64,000 nt of DNA from Rhynchopus euleeides. Taxonomy: Eukaryota; Euglenozoa; Diplonemea; Diplonemida; Diplonemidae. Within the stretch, counting starts at the first letter, position 1; each line of letters begins with the position of its first letter. Positions 20,578 through 28,827 of this stretch are shown here, piece by piece. The notes under the pieces were generated by a model. The model was not told where the DNA came from. It made no database searches and saw only the letters and a list, made by a program, of their open reading frames with translations. The position numbers and the translations under genes were made by a program. The stretch is taken from assembly GCA_963210315.1 (NCBI GenBank), contig OY723283.1:1426001-1490000 (forward strand), given 5' to 3'.

Positions 20578-21634
20578 CAATCGGGGTCCGACCTGAAGCG
20601 CTTAGGCGACGACTCCAGATCAAATTCCAACCCCAAGGCGATGAACCGCGACTGCGGTGTGCCGAACTCCGCACCCTCGTTGAGCTCGGCGCCCACCGAC
20701 TCGGCCTTGCCGAGGAATCGGGCGTACCTCTCGGCTGCATCCTCCCGGCTATCTCCAACCACAAACCAGTTGTCCACCCAAGACAGCCCATCCTCCAGGG
20801 GGAGAAGAACGCGTGAGGCCCTCTGCGCGATGCACGGCGCCCAGCTCCAGCCCATGCACATCACCCGCAGCGAGGTGCGCCGAAACGGGCCCCGCTCCCC
20901 AGCCAGATTCACCCCGAAGAAGTCGCGTACCCCGTCCCCCAGGGGGAACTGGTAGAACCAGCTCTTCCCGTCAGCCTGCACCACGAATTCGGCCGCCAGG
21001 AACCTCCGGACCACCTCGTGGATCGACGGGAGGAGCATCGGTGGCGGGTCCCGCATCAGCCGGTTCAGCTTTCGCCCGTCGCATACCAAACGCAGCAGCC
21101 CGCTCTTTTTCTCCACGGTGAACGCCGGGAGGACCACAGTCGGCGCGTCTGCCAGCCCCAGCACCCCCCACTCCGAGAGGTTATCCCAGTGCCGCAGCAT
21201 GTGCCTCGAGGTCCCGCGCGAAAGAGGCTTGTCGCCCAGATCCACGCCCGGTCGCATGGCCCGCAGGAAAGCGCCCCGGTCCCGAATCACGTCGATAACC
21301 CCTGACAGGATCCCCTCGGAATCCAGAGCCTCTAAGGCGTCGAGGTTCAGACGTGACGTCGAAATGGGGGCCAGTTCCCCCGTGGGGCCACCCCGCGCCG
21401 AGGGCGGGCCAAGATGCCGCCCCTCCACCGACACCCGCGCTTCCCTCGCGTACGTCGCGTTGACGTCCGGCGAGTAGGAGTCGTCGCCGACCCGCCGAGG
21501 AAGAGGAGGAGGAGGGGGCGGCCGTGGCGGCGGTGGAGGCGGGGGTGGAGGCGGTGGCGTGGGAGGCGGCCTGGGCCGAGGGGTCGCCGGCGGGGAAGGC
21601 GTGCCTGGGGGCTCGTACGCCACGCACGCCGTCC
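20529..21634 (-). pseudogene. reverse transcriptase fragment of the YR retroelement
   Basis: Minus-strand frame, open upstream into the recombinase region to 22490 and ending at 20529 inside repeat block C. Proline-rich linker (about 21490-21610) then the RT domain: PAFTVEKKSGLLRLVCDGRK (fingers), VVQADGKSWFYQFPL with the first catalytic Asp, CMGWSWAPCIAQRASR, and LSWVDNWFVVGDS where the usual xxDD is VDN. The second Asp of the active-site pair is thus Asn. The thumb begins but RNase H is absent because the frame is cut by the repeat block. No convincing start codon; it may be expressed by frameshift or reinitiation from the recombinase. Confidence 0.8.
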
Positions 21635-22630
21635 TCAGGAGCTTCCCAGGGAAGGCAGGGCAAAGAGCGACCCCCGGGACAGCCCCCGGTCGAGCACCAT
21701 TGATGTGGAGGCCGTCTGCCTCGCCAGCTTCAGCTTCCCCGCCGGGAGGTACCTGGCCAGGGCGTCCACGGAGCTGTGGCGGGACAGCTGCCGAAGCGAC
21801 TCCAGGCACAGCCCCTCTTGCAGGAGCTCCGCCAGAGCCCCCCGACGGAGGGAGTGCCCACTCAGCTCCGGGTCCTCCTTCTTCAGCGCCGCCACGATGC
21901 GCCGGTAGGTTGTGTCGACCACCAGCGCGCCCGCCGCCCGCCCGGAGATCGCCTCCCGCAGCACCTCCGTCCAGCACTCCGAGAGGAACAGGCCCGTCGT
22001 GACGCCCAGGCGGAACGGGTCGCTCTTCGTCTCCGCCCAGTTCATGGCGACAAACTCGTGCTGGAAGGAGATGTCCCCGCACTTCAGGCGCACCACGTCC
22101 GACACCCGCGCCGCCCCGCACCACCCCAGCACAATCGCGAGCTTCGTGTCGCGGTCGACGTCCGCCCGGCCCACCACTGCGGCCACCTGGATGGACGTTG
22201 CCGGCTTCGCTTGGTGCTGCGGTCGGAGGGCCCCCAAGCGCTTCAGACCTCGCTTGAAGTCTTGGAGCAACTGGGAGTCCACCACAACCCCCATGCGGCT
22301 CATCGCGGCGACCGCCCTCGATACGTACTGTAGGGCGGAGGAGGGCCGGAGTGGGGAGTCCGCTTCGGACATGAGCCTCTGCACCCAGTAAATGATGCAA
22401 AGGTCCCACGGCAAGAGCACACCCGTGGTCTGCTCCCACCCGTGCCGGAACTGGAGGAGTCGCCGGTGGGGCCCCTCGAGCCCCCTCCACGTCGACGGTG
22501 CCAACGCCTCCCCCAGCGTCTTCACCGCACGCTTGGCGATCCGCTGTGCCTCTCTGGCGGTCAGCGGGTCCTCCTGTGCCCGTCTCCTTCCCACCCGCGC
22601 CGTGGAGAGCACCCCTATGCTCTCCAGCAT
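21635..22630 (-). CDS. tyrosine recombinase of the YR retroelement
   Basis: About 332 residues if the ATG at 22630 is used; the frame is open upstream to 23137, overlapping gag, so frameshift expression is also possible. Catalytic residues of the tyrosine recombinase family are all visible: Arg in CGAARVSDVVRLKCGDI, HSLRR (H-x-x-R), SRHSS (second His), and the nucleophile Tyr in ALARYLPAGKL. The N-terminal part has helices typical of the core-binding domain (AYVSRAVAAM-like segment near 22310). In DIRS-order retroelements this enzyme integrates the circular cDNA without target duplication. The enzyme frame appears intact, unlike the neighbouring RT. Confidence 0.85.
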   Translation of the reverse strand: MLESIGVLSTARVGRRRAQEDPLTAREAQRIAKRAVKTLGEALAPSTWRGLEGPHRRLLQFRHGWEQTTGVLLPWDLCIIYWVQRLMSEADSPLRPSSALQYVSRAVAAMSRMGVVVDSQLLQDFKRGLKRLGALRPQHQAKPATSIQVAAVVGRADVDRDTKLAIVLGWCGAARVSDVVRLKCGDISFQHEFVAMNWAETKSDPFRLGVTTGLFLSECWTEVLREAISGRAAGALVVDTTYRRIVAALKKEDPELSGHSLRRGALAELLQEGLCLESLRQLSRHSSVDALARYLPAGKLKLARQTASTSMVLDRGLSRGSLFALPSLGSS

Positions 22631-22647
22631 CGCCGTGAGGGGCGAGC

Positions 22648-23985
22648 TCACTGCCTGTTGCCCCCCCTCCTGCTCCGCTGGCTGGTGGGGTGGCCCTGCT
22701 GCGGCTGTGGCTGCGAGCCGCGTTGCTGTTGTTGTTGATGCTGATGCTGTGGGTGGTGGACCTGGGGGGTGCGTGGCTGGCGGGCCCGTGCCTTCTCCTT
22801 TGCCGCCCGGAGGTACGGAGGGATCTCCGGCTTCCCGAAGAATTCCTCCTCCATCGCGGAGGCCGCCTCCCATCCGCCCCCCAGCACGCCCTCGTTGAGG
22901 GCTTCCAGTCTGCAGAACTGGTTCTGCATCAACCGGACCAGGAGGTCGTCGTAGTCCTCCGGCTCCTGCAGCGACGGCAGGCTCGTCATGATGAGGTTGA
23001 TATCCCTCATCCGAGCCTGCGCCTCGTGGGCCTGCGGGCGCAGGGCACCCCCCGCCCGGGCCCCCAGCAGGGCGTCGTAGCGGCGCAGCTGATGCAGGTG
23101 CACCAGCCCCAGCGTGGCCTCGTCCGCGTGCCACCACTCGTCCACGTCCAGGGGGTTGAGAGCCCCGGCGCCCCTGCGGCTGTCGCTGCTGCCGGCTACG
23201 CTGCCGGCCCCGTCCCGCTGCTCCGGCTTTCCGGCCCTCGGTGCTCCGGCGCCGGCTCCGGAGCCCGTCCCGTTTCCCCGCAGGCGGGCCAGCTCCGCCT
23301 GGAGGTCCGCCACCTCCTGCATCCGCCGCACCTCCTCCCGGAGGGAAGCCACCTCGTCCTGGGGGGCTGCAGCCCGGCTCGCACCTGCCTCAGCCCTTAC
23401 CCTCGCGTGCTCCGCGAGGGCCGTCTCCCGCTGGGCCTTAGCCCGCTCCTCCATCACCAACGCGGCGTTGCGCGTCTTCTCCCGCTCGAGGGCCAGCTCG
23501 GCCTCGAGGCGGGCTCTCACCTCCGCGTGCCTGGCGGACTCCTCGGCGACCATGGCCCGCGCCTGCGCCTCCGTGACGGCGTTTGAGGCCGCCGCCTCCA
23601 CCGACGCCACCTTCGCGTCCGACTCCGCCCCCGTCACCCGCTGTGCCGCAGCGGATTCCACCTTCGTCGCATGCGCCACTGCATTCGCGGATGCGATGTG
23701 CATCCCCGCCGCCGCCTCCGCGTTGGCTGCCCTCGTAGCCGCCCCCGCCTCCACCCCCGCCGCGTGCACCCTCGCGTGCGCCTCCACCTGCGTGGCCCGG
23801 ATGTCGGCCCCCGCGACCTCGCGAGTGGCCACCTCGCGGGCGTTGGCGGTGGTCACTGCCGCCAGCGCCTGCCCCATCGCCATCCCGAAGTCGCCCGCCG
23901 GGAGGGGGGCGGACAAGGCATCCGGGTTGCCCGCGCCGCGCCCCACTCCGGACAGCACCAGCTCCGAGTTTTGCACGCCAGGCAT
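22648..23985 (-). CDS. gag-like coiled-coil protein of the YR retroelement
   Basis: Starting at the ATG at 23985 (protein MPGVQNSELVLSG...), 445 residues; the frame is open upstream to 24144. A long Ala/Glu/Arg coiled coil fills residues about 40-230 (for example LEAELALEREKTRNAALVME and ASLREEVRRMQEVADLQAEL), followed by a globular segment with DDLLVRLMQNQFCRLEALNE and a His/Gln-rich basic tail (HHPQHQHQQQQQRGSQPQPQ). No zinc knuckle. Its position upstream of the recombinase and its oligomerising character suggest the nucleoprotein (gag) role; that is inference from location. Confidence 0.7.
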   Translation of the reverse strand: MPGVQNSELVLSGVGRGAGNPDALSAPLPAGDFGMAMGQALAAVTTANAREVATREVAGADIRATQVEAHARVHAAGVEAGAATRAANAEAAAGMHIASANAVAHATKVESAAAQRVTGAESDAKVASVEAAASNAVTEAQARAMVAEESARHAEVRARLEAELALEREKTRNAALVMEERAKAQRETALAEHARVRAEAGASRAAAPQDEVASLREEVRRMQEVADLQAELARLRGNGTGSGAGAGAPRAGKPEQRDGAGSVAGSSDSRRGAGALNPLDVDEWWHADEATLGLVHLHQLRRYDALLGARAGGALRPQAHEAQARMRDINLIMTSLPSLQEPEDYDDLLVRLMQNQFCRLEALNEGVLGGGWEAASAMEEEFFGKPEIPPYLRAAKEKARARQPRTPQVHHPQHQHQQQQQRGSQPQPQQGHPTSQRSRRGGNRQ

Positions 23986-24144
23986 CGGATATGTCGGGGG
24001 TTGAAGGGTGGAGTAAAGAGAAGGGAGTAGGTGGGAGTGTTGAACCACGAAAAATTTTTTCGTTGAACGCAGCCAAATATAAGGCCTAACCTGTTTTTGG
24101 CGCACGGGTGTGATGACAAAAGAGAAAAGTGCTAGCACGAACAT

Positions 24145-24933
24145 GATGTTGGTCTTCTGGTTATGTCTGGTTTCTTAGAACACTTAACGTGTATGCAACA
24201 AAAAAAAAATCTCTGGAAAAATCGTCCGGCGAAAAAAAAAATTTCGCCACGGGGGTTTTTGGTGGGAATTTTCCAGGGGGTCTGGGGAGAGGTCCTGGAG
24301 GAAAAAATATCAGGCCCAGGAAAAAAATGGGAGGGCCTGCTCTGTGAGCCCCACCAAGCAGTCACAGATTGGCAGGACAAGACCTGCAGAGGGTGGCTGC
24401 AAAGAACAGATGTTCACTACCGTGGCCTCCGGCGGCTGCGGGGCTCCGCCCCCCAGACCCCCCTTGTGGAACCCAGGCCCACAAGCCGTACAGCAACCCC
24501 AGGAATGCGAAAACGCCCAAAATCTGTAGCCTCGACGGGACGGATGTTCACTACCGTGGCCTCCGGCGGCTGGGGGGCTCCGCCCCCCAGACCCCCCCTG
24601 TCGCGTGTGGGTGTCTCGCAAGTCCTTGGGCGTATGCGACTGGCCATCTCCGCGTAGTCTCGGGCGCGCGAAGCGCGCCCGAGAAAAAATTTTCCAGGTG
24701 GGAAAAATTTTTTTCGCCGGCATTTTTGAGATTTTCAGCGGAGAGGAAAATCACTGTCGACATGTCGAAAAAAAAAATTTTTTGGCCGAGAAAAATTTTT
24801 TTTTTTCGGCCGCGTCAGAGATGTGCTGTGCCACATCTCTGACGCAGCTGAGAGGGAGAAGCAGGCGAGCAAGACGGCACCACCGGCCGTGCGATCCCGC
24901 TTCTCTCCGACACACACTACCTGCACCGCTTGA
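24145..24933. other. dispersed-repeat region with hairpins
   Basis: No gene seen. Contains A-run/T-run compound hairpins (24195-24245 and 24757-24813, the latter matching 17434-17487), a GGGCGCGCGAAGCGCGCCC hairpin at 24660-24680, GC-hairpin modules at about 24412 and 24547, and a perfect 14-bp stem with 6-base loop at 24814-24847 (GTCAGAGATGTG / CACATCTCTGAC). These are the same modules found in the 864-bp element, so a diverged relative is likely, but I could not find its ends. Confidence 0.6.
24409..24600. repeat. paired GC-hairpin modules (pair 3)
   Basis: Two copies of the ~50-bp CTACCGTGGCCTCCGGCGG module, 135 bp apart, each followed by a CTCCGCCCCCCAG hairpin half and ACCCCCC. Confidence 0.85.
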
Positions 24934-25443
24934 GTGGATCTGCACCTTGCACCACGTCCCCGGGAATTTATACAATCTTCCGGGCCCGCTGCAGGACAGC
25001 GGCCCTGCTACGTGTGCGTCGCTTCTGCGGTTGGCAGAGATGCCCACGAAATCGCTGGGCTGGAGTCCCACCTGCAGGCCGCCGTCCGCCTGACGGCACC
25101 CCTCGCATCGCTGCTCCAGAAGTACTGCGATGCGCAGCTGGGTGTGCCAACGGCGTGCCCCTGTCGACGCAGTGTACACCGACATTGAGAATGTCATCGA
25201 GAAAGTGTCTGACGTGGGGAAGTACGACCCCCCCGTGCCCCTGGCAGGGGAGCTGGCCTGGGCTGGCGACCGCATGCGCAGAAGGTGGGACGGCACGGAA
25301 TCAGGGAAGTCCTTCTGGTTTGTGGTCCGCCGTCTGTGCCCGAGCGCGTACGGCCGCATGAGTCGTAGGGGTGTCAGAACTCCGGTGCCACCTCCCCTCT
25401 GTTTCGGGGAGGTCACGAGCAGGGCCTGGGTGATCTACGACTA
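24934..25443 (+). pseudogene. coding-like fragment with a frameshift
   Basis: Two overlapping + frames look like one interrupted protein. 24934-25188 gives ESHLQAAVRLTAPLASLLQK and YCDAQLGVPTA; then, after a frame change near 25145-25160, 25160-25443 gives VYTDIENVIEKVSDVGKYDP and SGKSFWFVVRRLCPSAYG. An 18-base GT...AG between them is too short for an intron here. I do not recognise the family; it may be a remnant of a mobile-element gene given the surroundings. Confidence 0.35.
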
Positions 25444-26186
25444 GGCCACCACGTTCCGAGGGTGTGCTGGATTTCTGGGACAACCCGGGGGCGAACCGGG
25501 CTGCTACACTCCTCTCTGCTCTCGGGTGTCTGCTGCTTGTCGAGCGACAGGCAGGGCGGAAGCCATTTTTCTTTGTACAGTCGACAGGGAATCGCAGTGC
25601 CCAATGTCATGTGCAGGCAACAGGGAGTTGTCAAGTGTGTTTCCTCAGCTCGGTACGGTAAGCAGGAGGCGAATCTCCAAAGGAAAATAGGAGGGGGAAA
25701 AAAACGGCCGTTTTTTCGCCAACAAAACATGAAAACGGCCGTTTTTATATTTCGGTAGCGGGAACTGAGGTAGTGAATTCTCAGAAAATCCACTCCCTCC
25801 ATGACGGCCGTTATGACACTATGATATGATCGAACGAAATATCAAACGTCGAATAGCCCCCTGGTCTCGTCTGCCCAGGACTTAGCTAGTCTTGGGGGTG
25901 CCGTTGATCTCTGTTTGTGGCTGCTGATGAAAGGAGGAGAGGTTCTCAGTTCGGGCGTGCCACGTCAGGTTCGAGAAAATGATGTGGCATTTTAAGAGTT
26001 GGTTGCAGAGTATTATTATAATGAACGCAATAACAACGGCCCAAGCGAGGCGTGTGCCCTGCAAATCCCGACATTGGAGAAGAACTGCAGAGGCATCGAA
26101 GGGGCAGGATGCTGCCCCTGCCTGTGAAGTTCAGTCCCTTCTGAGGGTGATGTGGGTGGAAAATGCAATCCCACCGCCCCCCCCCC
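25444..26186. other. spacer, no gene seen
   Basis: Includes an inverted AAAACGGCCGTTTT pair at 25699-25746. Nothing else recognised up to the hAT-like element. Confidence 0.45.
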
Positions 26187-27293
26187 CAGGGCTGTAAATA
26201 AGGTTTGGGGGTCAGGAGTCGGGAGTCGGTTATTTACAGTCACCTAAGGTACCTGGGGTGGGGGGCTGGGGGGGACGGGCGGTCTCAAACCCTACTCAAT
26301 CCTGCACGCATCCTGTAGTACGGCCACCTCTGCCGTGGAGAGTCCCATGGACCCTCCAGCAGTCGCCCACCATTCGGTCAGGGCGGACTGACTCGGCGCT
26401 TGCGGGGTCTTCCCGCGTGCGAGGTGGTCCGCGAAGAAGCACGCGACGCACAGCGCCATGTTGGCTGTCCCAGCCAACCCCCCACTTCGCCCGCAGCGCC
26501 CCACACGCTGCGAGCACCTCACTCACGGCAGCAGTATTTGGCTGCATAGCTCTCAGTATTTCCCGTGCATGCAGCGCATGCATCCACAAATTTTGTGGAT
26601 GCATCCACACACAGCCTGGAGCTCCGAAGCCCTGCATGCAGGCCTGCCTGCAGTGGATGAATGCCTGTATGCCAAATCGAAAATCCATTTTTTGACATTT
26701 TCGGGCATCCCTGGATGCCGTGGATGCATGCATGGATGCATCCACACCATCCACGGCCCCACTGAGAGCTATGTTGGCTGTGAGTCAAACACTACTGCCT
26801 CTACCTGAGGCATGTTTTGTGTCGCAACAGTTGCGTCACATGTGTGACGCATCTGTGTGGAGTGTGTGTGGTTGTGCACGTGTGCGCTGCGGTATGCTCA
26901 ACCACCTGATGGGGGCGGAACACAACTCTTCTTGGGAGCTGCCAGGATCTGGCAAAAGGGGCGGGAAAGGGGCGCCGTATTCACAGCAGTGGTTTGGCAA
27001 TGAACTCACCCCAGTTCAGAGACCGGTAATGAAGAAGATGACTGGGAGGCACACACCATGTCCCACCCAGCGGGACCCCCACACCCCCACCCACCCATCG
27101 GGACCCCCCCTCCTCGGGTGTTCCAAAAACCCTTTCTTTTGAATATTTGGAGTCTGTGTGGATCGCAGTGGGGTCATTTTGGCCATGGGGTGCCTAATAC
27201 CGCACATTCCCTAAGGGAAGCAAGGCAACCCTCCCAATCCCAAAAAATCCGGCGCGAGTCGGGAGTCGGGAGTCGGCCTTATTTACACCCCTG
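26187..27293. mobile_element. hAT-like element in poly-C (1107 bp)
   Basis: Left end CAGGGCTGTAAATAAGG (26187-26203); right end is the reverse complement of CAGGGGTGTAAATAAGG (27277-27293), one mismatch in 17. Subterminal GAGTCGGGAGTCGG words occur at both ends. Both flanks are poly-C, compatible with an 8-bp CCCCCCCC target duplication, though a homopolymer cannot prove it. The interior has a cluster of TGGATGCATCCA-type palindromes (26570-26755) and a partial unit of the ~190-bp repeat (27068-27200). A 152-residue minus-strand frame over the palindromes is probably spurious; no transposase is present. Confidence 0.7.
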
Positions 27294-27311
27294 CCCCCCC
27301 CCCCCCCCCCT
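27294..27311. repeat. poly-C run
   Basis: Long C run at the right edge of the hAT-like element and probably its original insertion target. Confidence 0.8.
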
Positions 27312-27341
27312 TCTTCCTCCCTCTCTGAAGCTTAGAGTGTA

Positions 27342-28245
27342 ATGAGTGTCATCGATAGCGAATATCTCGACAGCCTGCCTGTTCTTGCAGAGCTGCCGCC
27401 GATATGCAGGTGCGTGTGTGTGTGTTGGCTGGACGCACCAAAAATCGCTCTCACCTCCCCCTCCCTTCCAACATTATATACCCCCCCAAAGTCTCGCGAG
27501 CCTGCCCCTCACAACACCACTCTTACCTCTGGTTTGGTGGGCGCTGGTCTGGCTCCGGGTGGCAGCTATTCTGTTGCGGTGGAGGGGGGGTAGGTGGGGG
27601 ACAGGGCGTTTGGCTGTGAATAGAGTGACGGCCGACCTCCTTTTTGTTTGTCTTCTACCTTTTCTTTGCATCAGCAGGGTTGTCGTCAGGGTGGTAAAAC
27701 GGATGGGTGGGAGGGGGGGTGCGGTGCAGTTTTGGGGGGCGACACCGAACCTTATTCCTCTTGCTCAGGACTGTCCTGTCTATTGCGTGGGTCGTATAGG
27801 CCCTTCACTCGCTCAACACATCGTGGTGTGCGCAGTGGGTATGATATGATATCAAAACAAGTGACCAGTGCTGTCTACACTGCTGCATGAACATGCCAAG
27901 CTTCACGTGGGTTGCTCAGGACAACGGGGTGTCAGTCAACGAGCATCAGAATGTTTCTTCTTGGGGGGGATGCCAAGCTTCTTGGCATCGGAGAGGTCCC
28001 CATTCGGCAACTCCACACACAGCACATTATCAAATGTTTCTCGCAGCACCCTGCACTGGCGACCTGTGTAACCCCCCCCCCCCCTCACCCCCCTTGCCCC
28101 CACGACGATGGCGGACGATGGGATTGTTTTAAACCGCACGACCCCCCGACCACCACCACCATCCCCTTCTTGCCTCTTTACCCCTTGTCGCCCACCCCCC
28201 CCGCCATCCCCACCGTCGTATCTGCAAGCGATTAAACCTCTGCTG

Positions 28246-28277
<32 letters not shown>

Positions 28278-28429
28278 CCACAGCGGAGAATGATCCCCTT
28301 CTCTGTGGCGATCGAGCCAAGCTGGACGAGGTTCGCCTTCGGGCGAAGGTCATGTGGGCGGACAAAAGGTGCCTGCTCCTGAGACTCATCAGCAACCTGT
28401 TTCTTCCTTCAAGCCCTCAAGACTCTTGA
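27342..28429 (+). CDS. small unknown three-exon gene
   Basis: Proposed exons 27342-27409, 27950-28065 and 28284-28429 join in frame to about 109 residues: a start MSVIDSEYLDSLPVLAELPP, a middle GGDAKLLGIGEVPIRQLHTQ, and an end AKLDEVRLRAKVMWADKRCL reaching TGA at 28427-28429. Donors are GTGCGT and GTGTAA, weaker than the GTATG used elsewhere; the last acceptor follows a (CA)n pyrimidine tract. An alternative second-exon acceptor at 27919 is also in phase and adds ten residues. I do not recognise the family. Support is the shared phase of three protein-like segments on the same strand as the other host genes. The structure is tentative. Confidence 0.5.
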
Positions 28430-28760
28430 AGCGGCCTGACTATTTAGTGTCTTCGTCGCAGCAAGGGGGCGATATATACCACCCTTTTTATTGATTTCAC
28501 GTGTCAGTGTTTGACTTTTTCGCAACTTCATTTCTTCCTTTTTCTCCCTCTCCAACCCCACCCGTGACACCACCAGGGTTTAGCTAGCCCTGGTCCGATT
28601 ATCCCCGGTTCTTCGCTGAAGAGACGCGGCCGGGGGGAGGGGTACGAAGAGTACGCGTCGAAACCGGTGTCACGTCGTGTTGGGGAATCCTTCGGGAGTG
28701 CGATACTGAAGGGGAGGTGCTACTGCCCGTGCAGGGCGACACCGCCTTAAAACTTTATAA

Positions 28761-28761
<1 letters not shown>
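28430..28761 (+). mobile_element. probable 3' remnant of a LINE, structured
   Basis: Non-coding segment ending CTTAAAACTTTATAACC just before an (AC)n tract. The complete-tailed LINE fragment downstream ends in a similar way (ACTTAAAACCACTATCACT before (AC)n at 31162), so this may be the tail of another copy. It contains hairpins such as ACCAGGG/CCCTGGT around 28571-28593. Inference from end similarity only. Confidence 0.35.

Positions 28762-28826
<65 letters not shown>
28762..28826. repeat. (AC)n microsatellite
   Basis: About 32 AC dinucleotides. It directly abuts the 5'-truncated LINE fragment; similar but shorter tracts lie at 28248-28276 and 31167-31180. Confidence 0.95.

Positions 28827-28827
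<1 letters not shown>

Larger units (their letters stand above)
20578..24144 (-). mobile_element. tyrosine-recombinase retrotransposon (VIPER/DIRS-order), 3' truncated
   Basis: Three overlapping minus-strand frames in the order gag-like, tyrosine recombinase, reverse transcriptase. This order is, as I recall, that of VIPER-type DIRS-order elements of kinetoplastids, whereas Ngaro and DIRS place the recombinase after the reverse transcriptase. The 3' end stops at 20578, where the CACGGTG repeat block begins, so RNase H and the 3' repeats are missing. No 5' terminal or split repeats were recognised. Codon use is very GC-rich, like the host genes, suggesting long residence or a host of similar composition. 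The 5' boundary is not defined; the gag start gives a minimum of 23985. Confidence 0.8.

Noticed and set aside
26296..26754. 152-codon minus-strand frame in the hAT-like element
   Set aside because: It is largely made of TGGATGCATCCA palindromes and has no similarity I recognise to a transposase.
28571..28700. HDV-like ribozyme at a LINE 5' end
   Set aside because: Hairpins are present, but I could not assemble the nested double-pseudoknot pairing, and the segment looks like a 3' rather than a 5' end.
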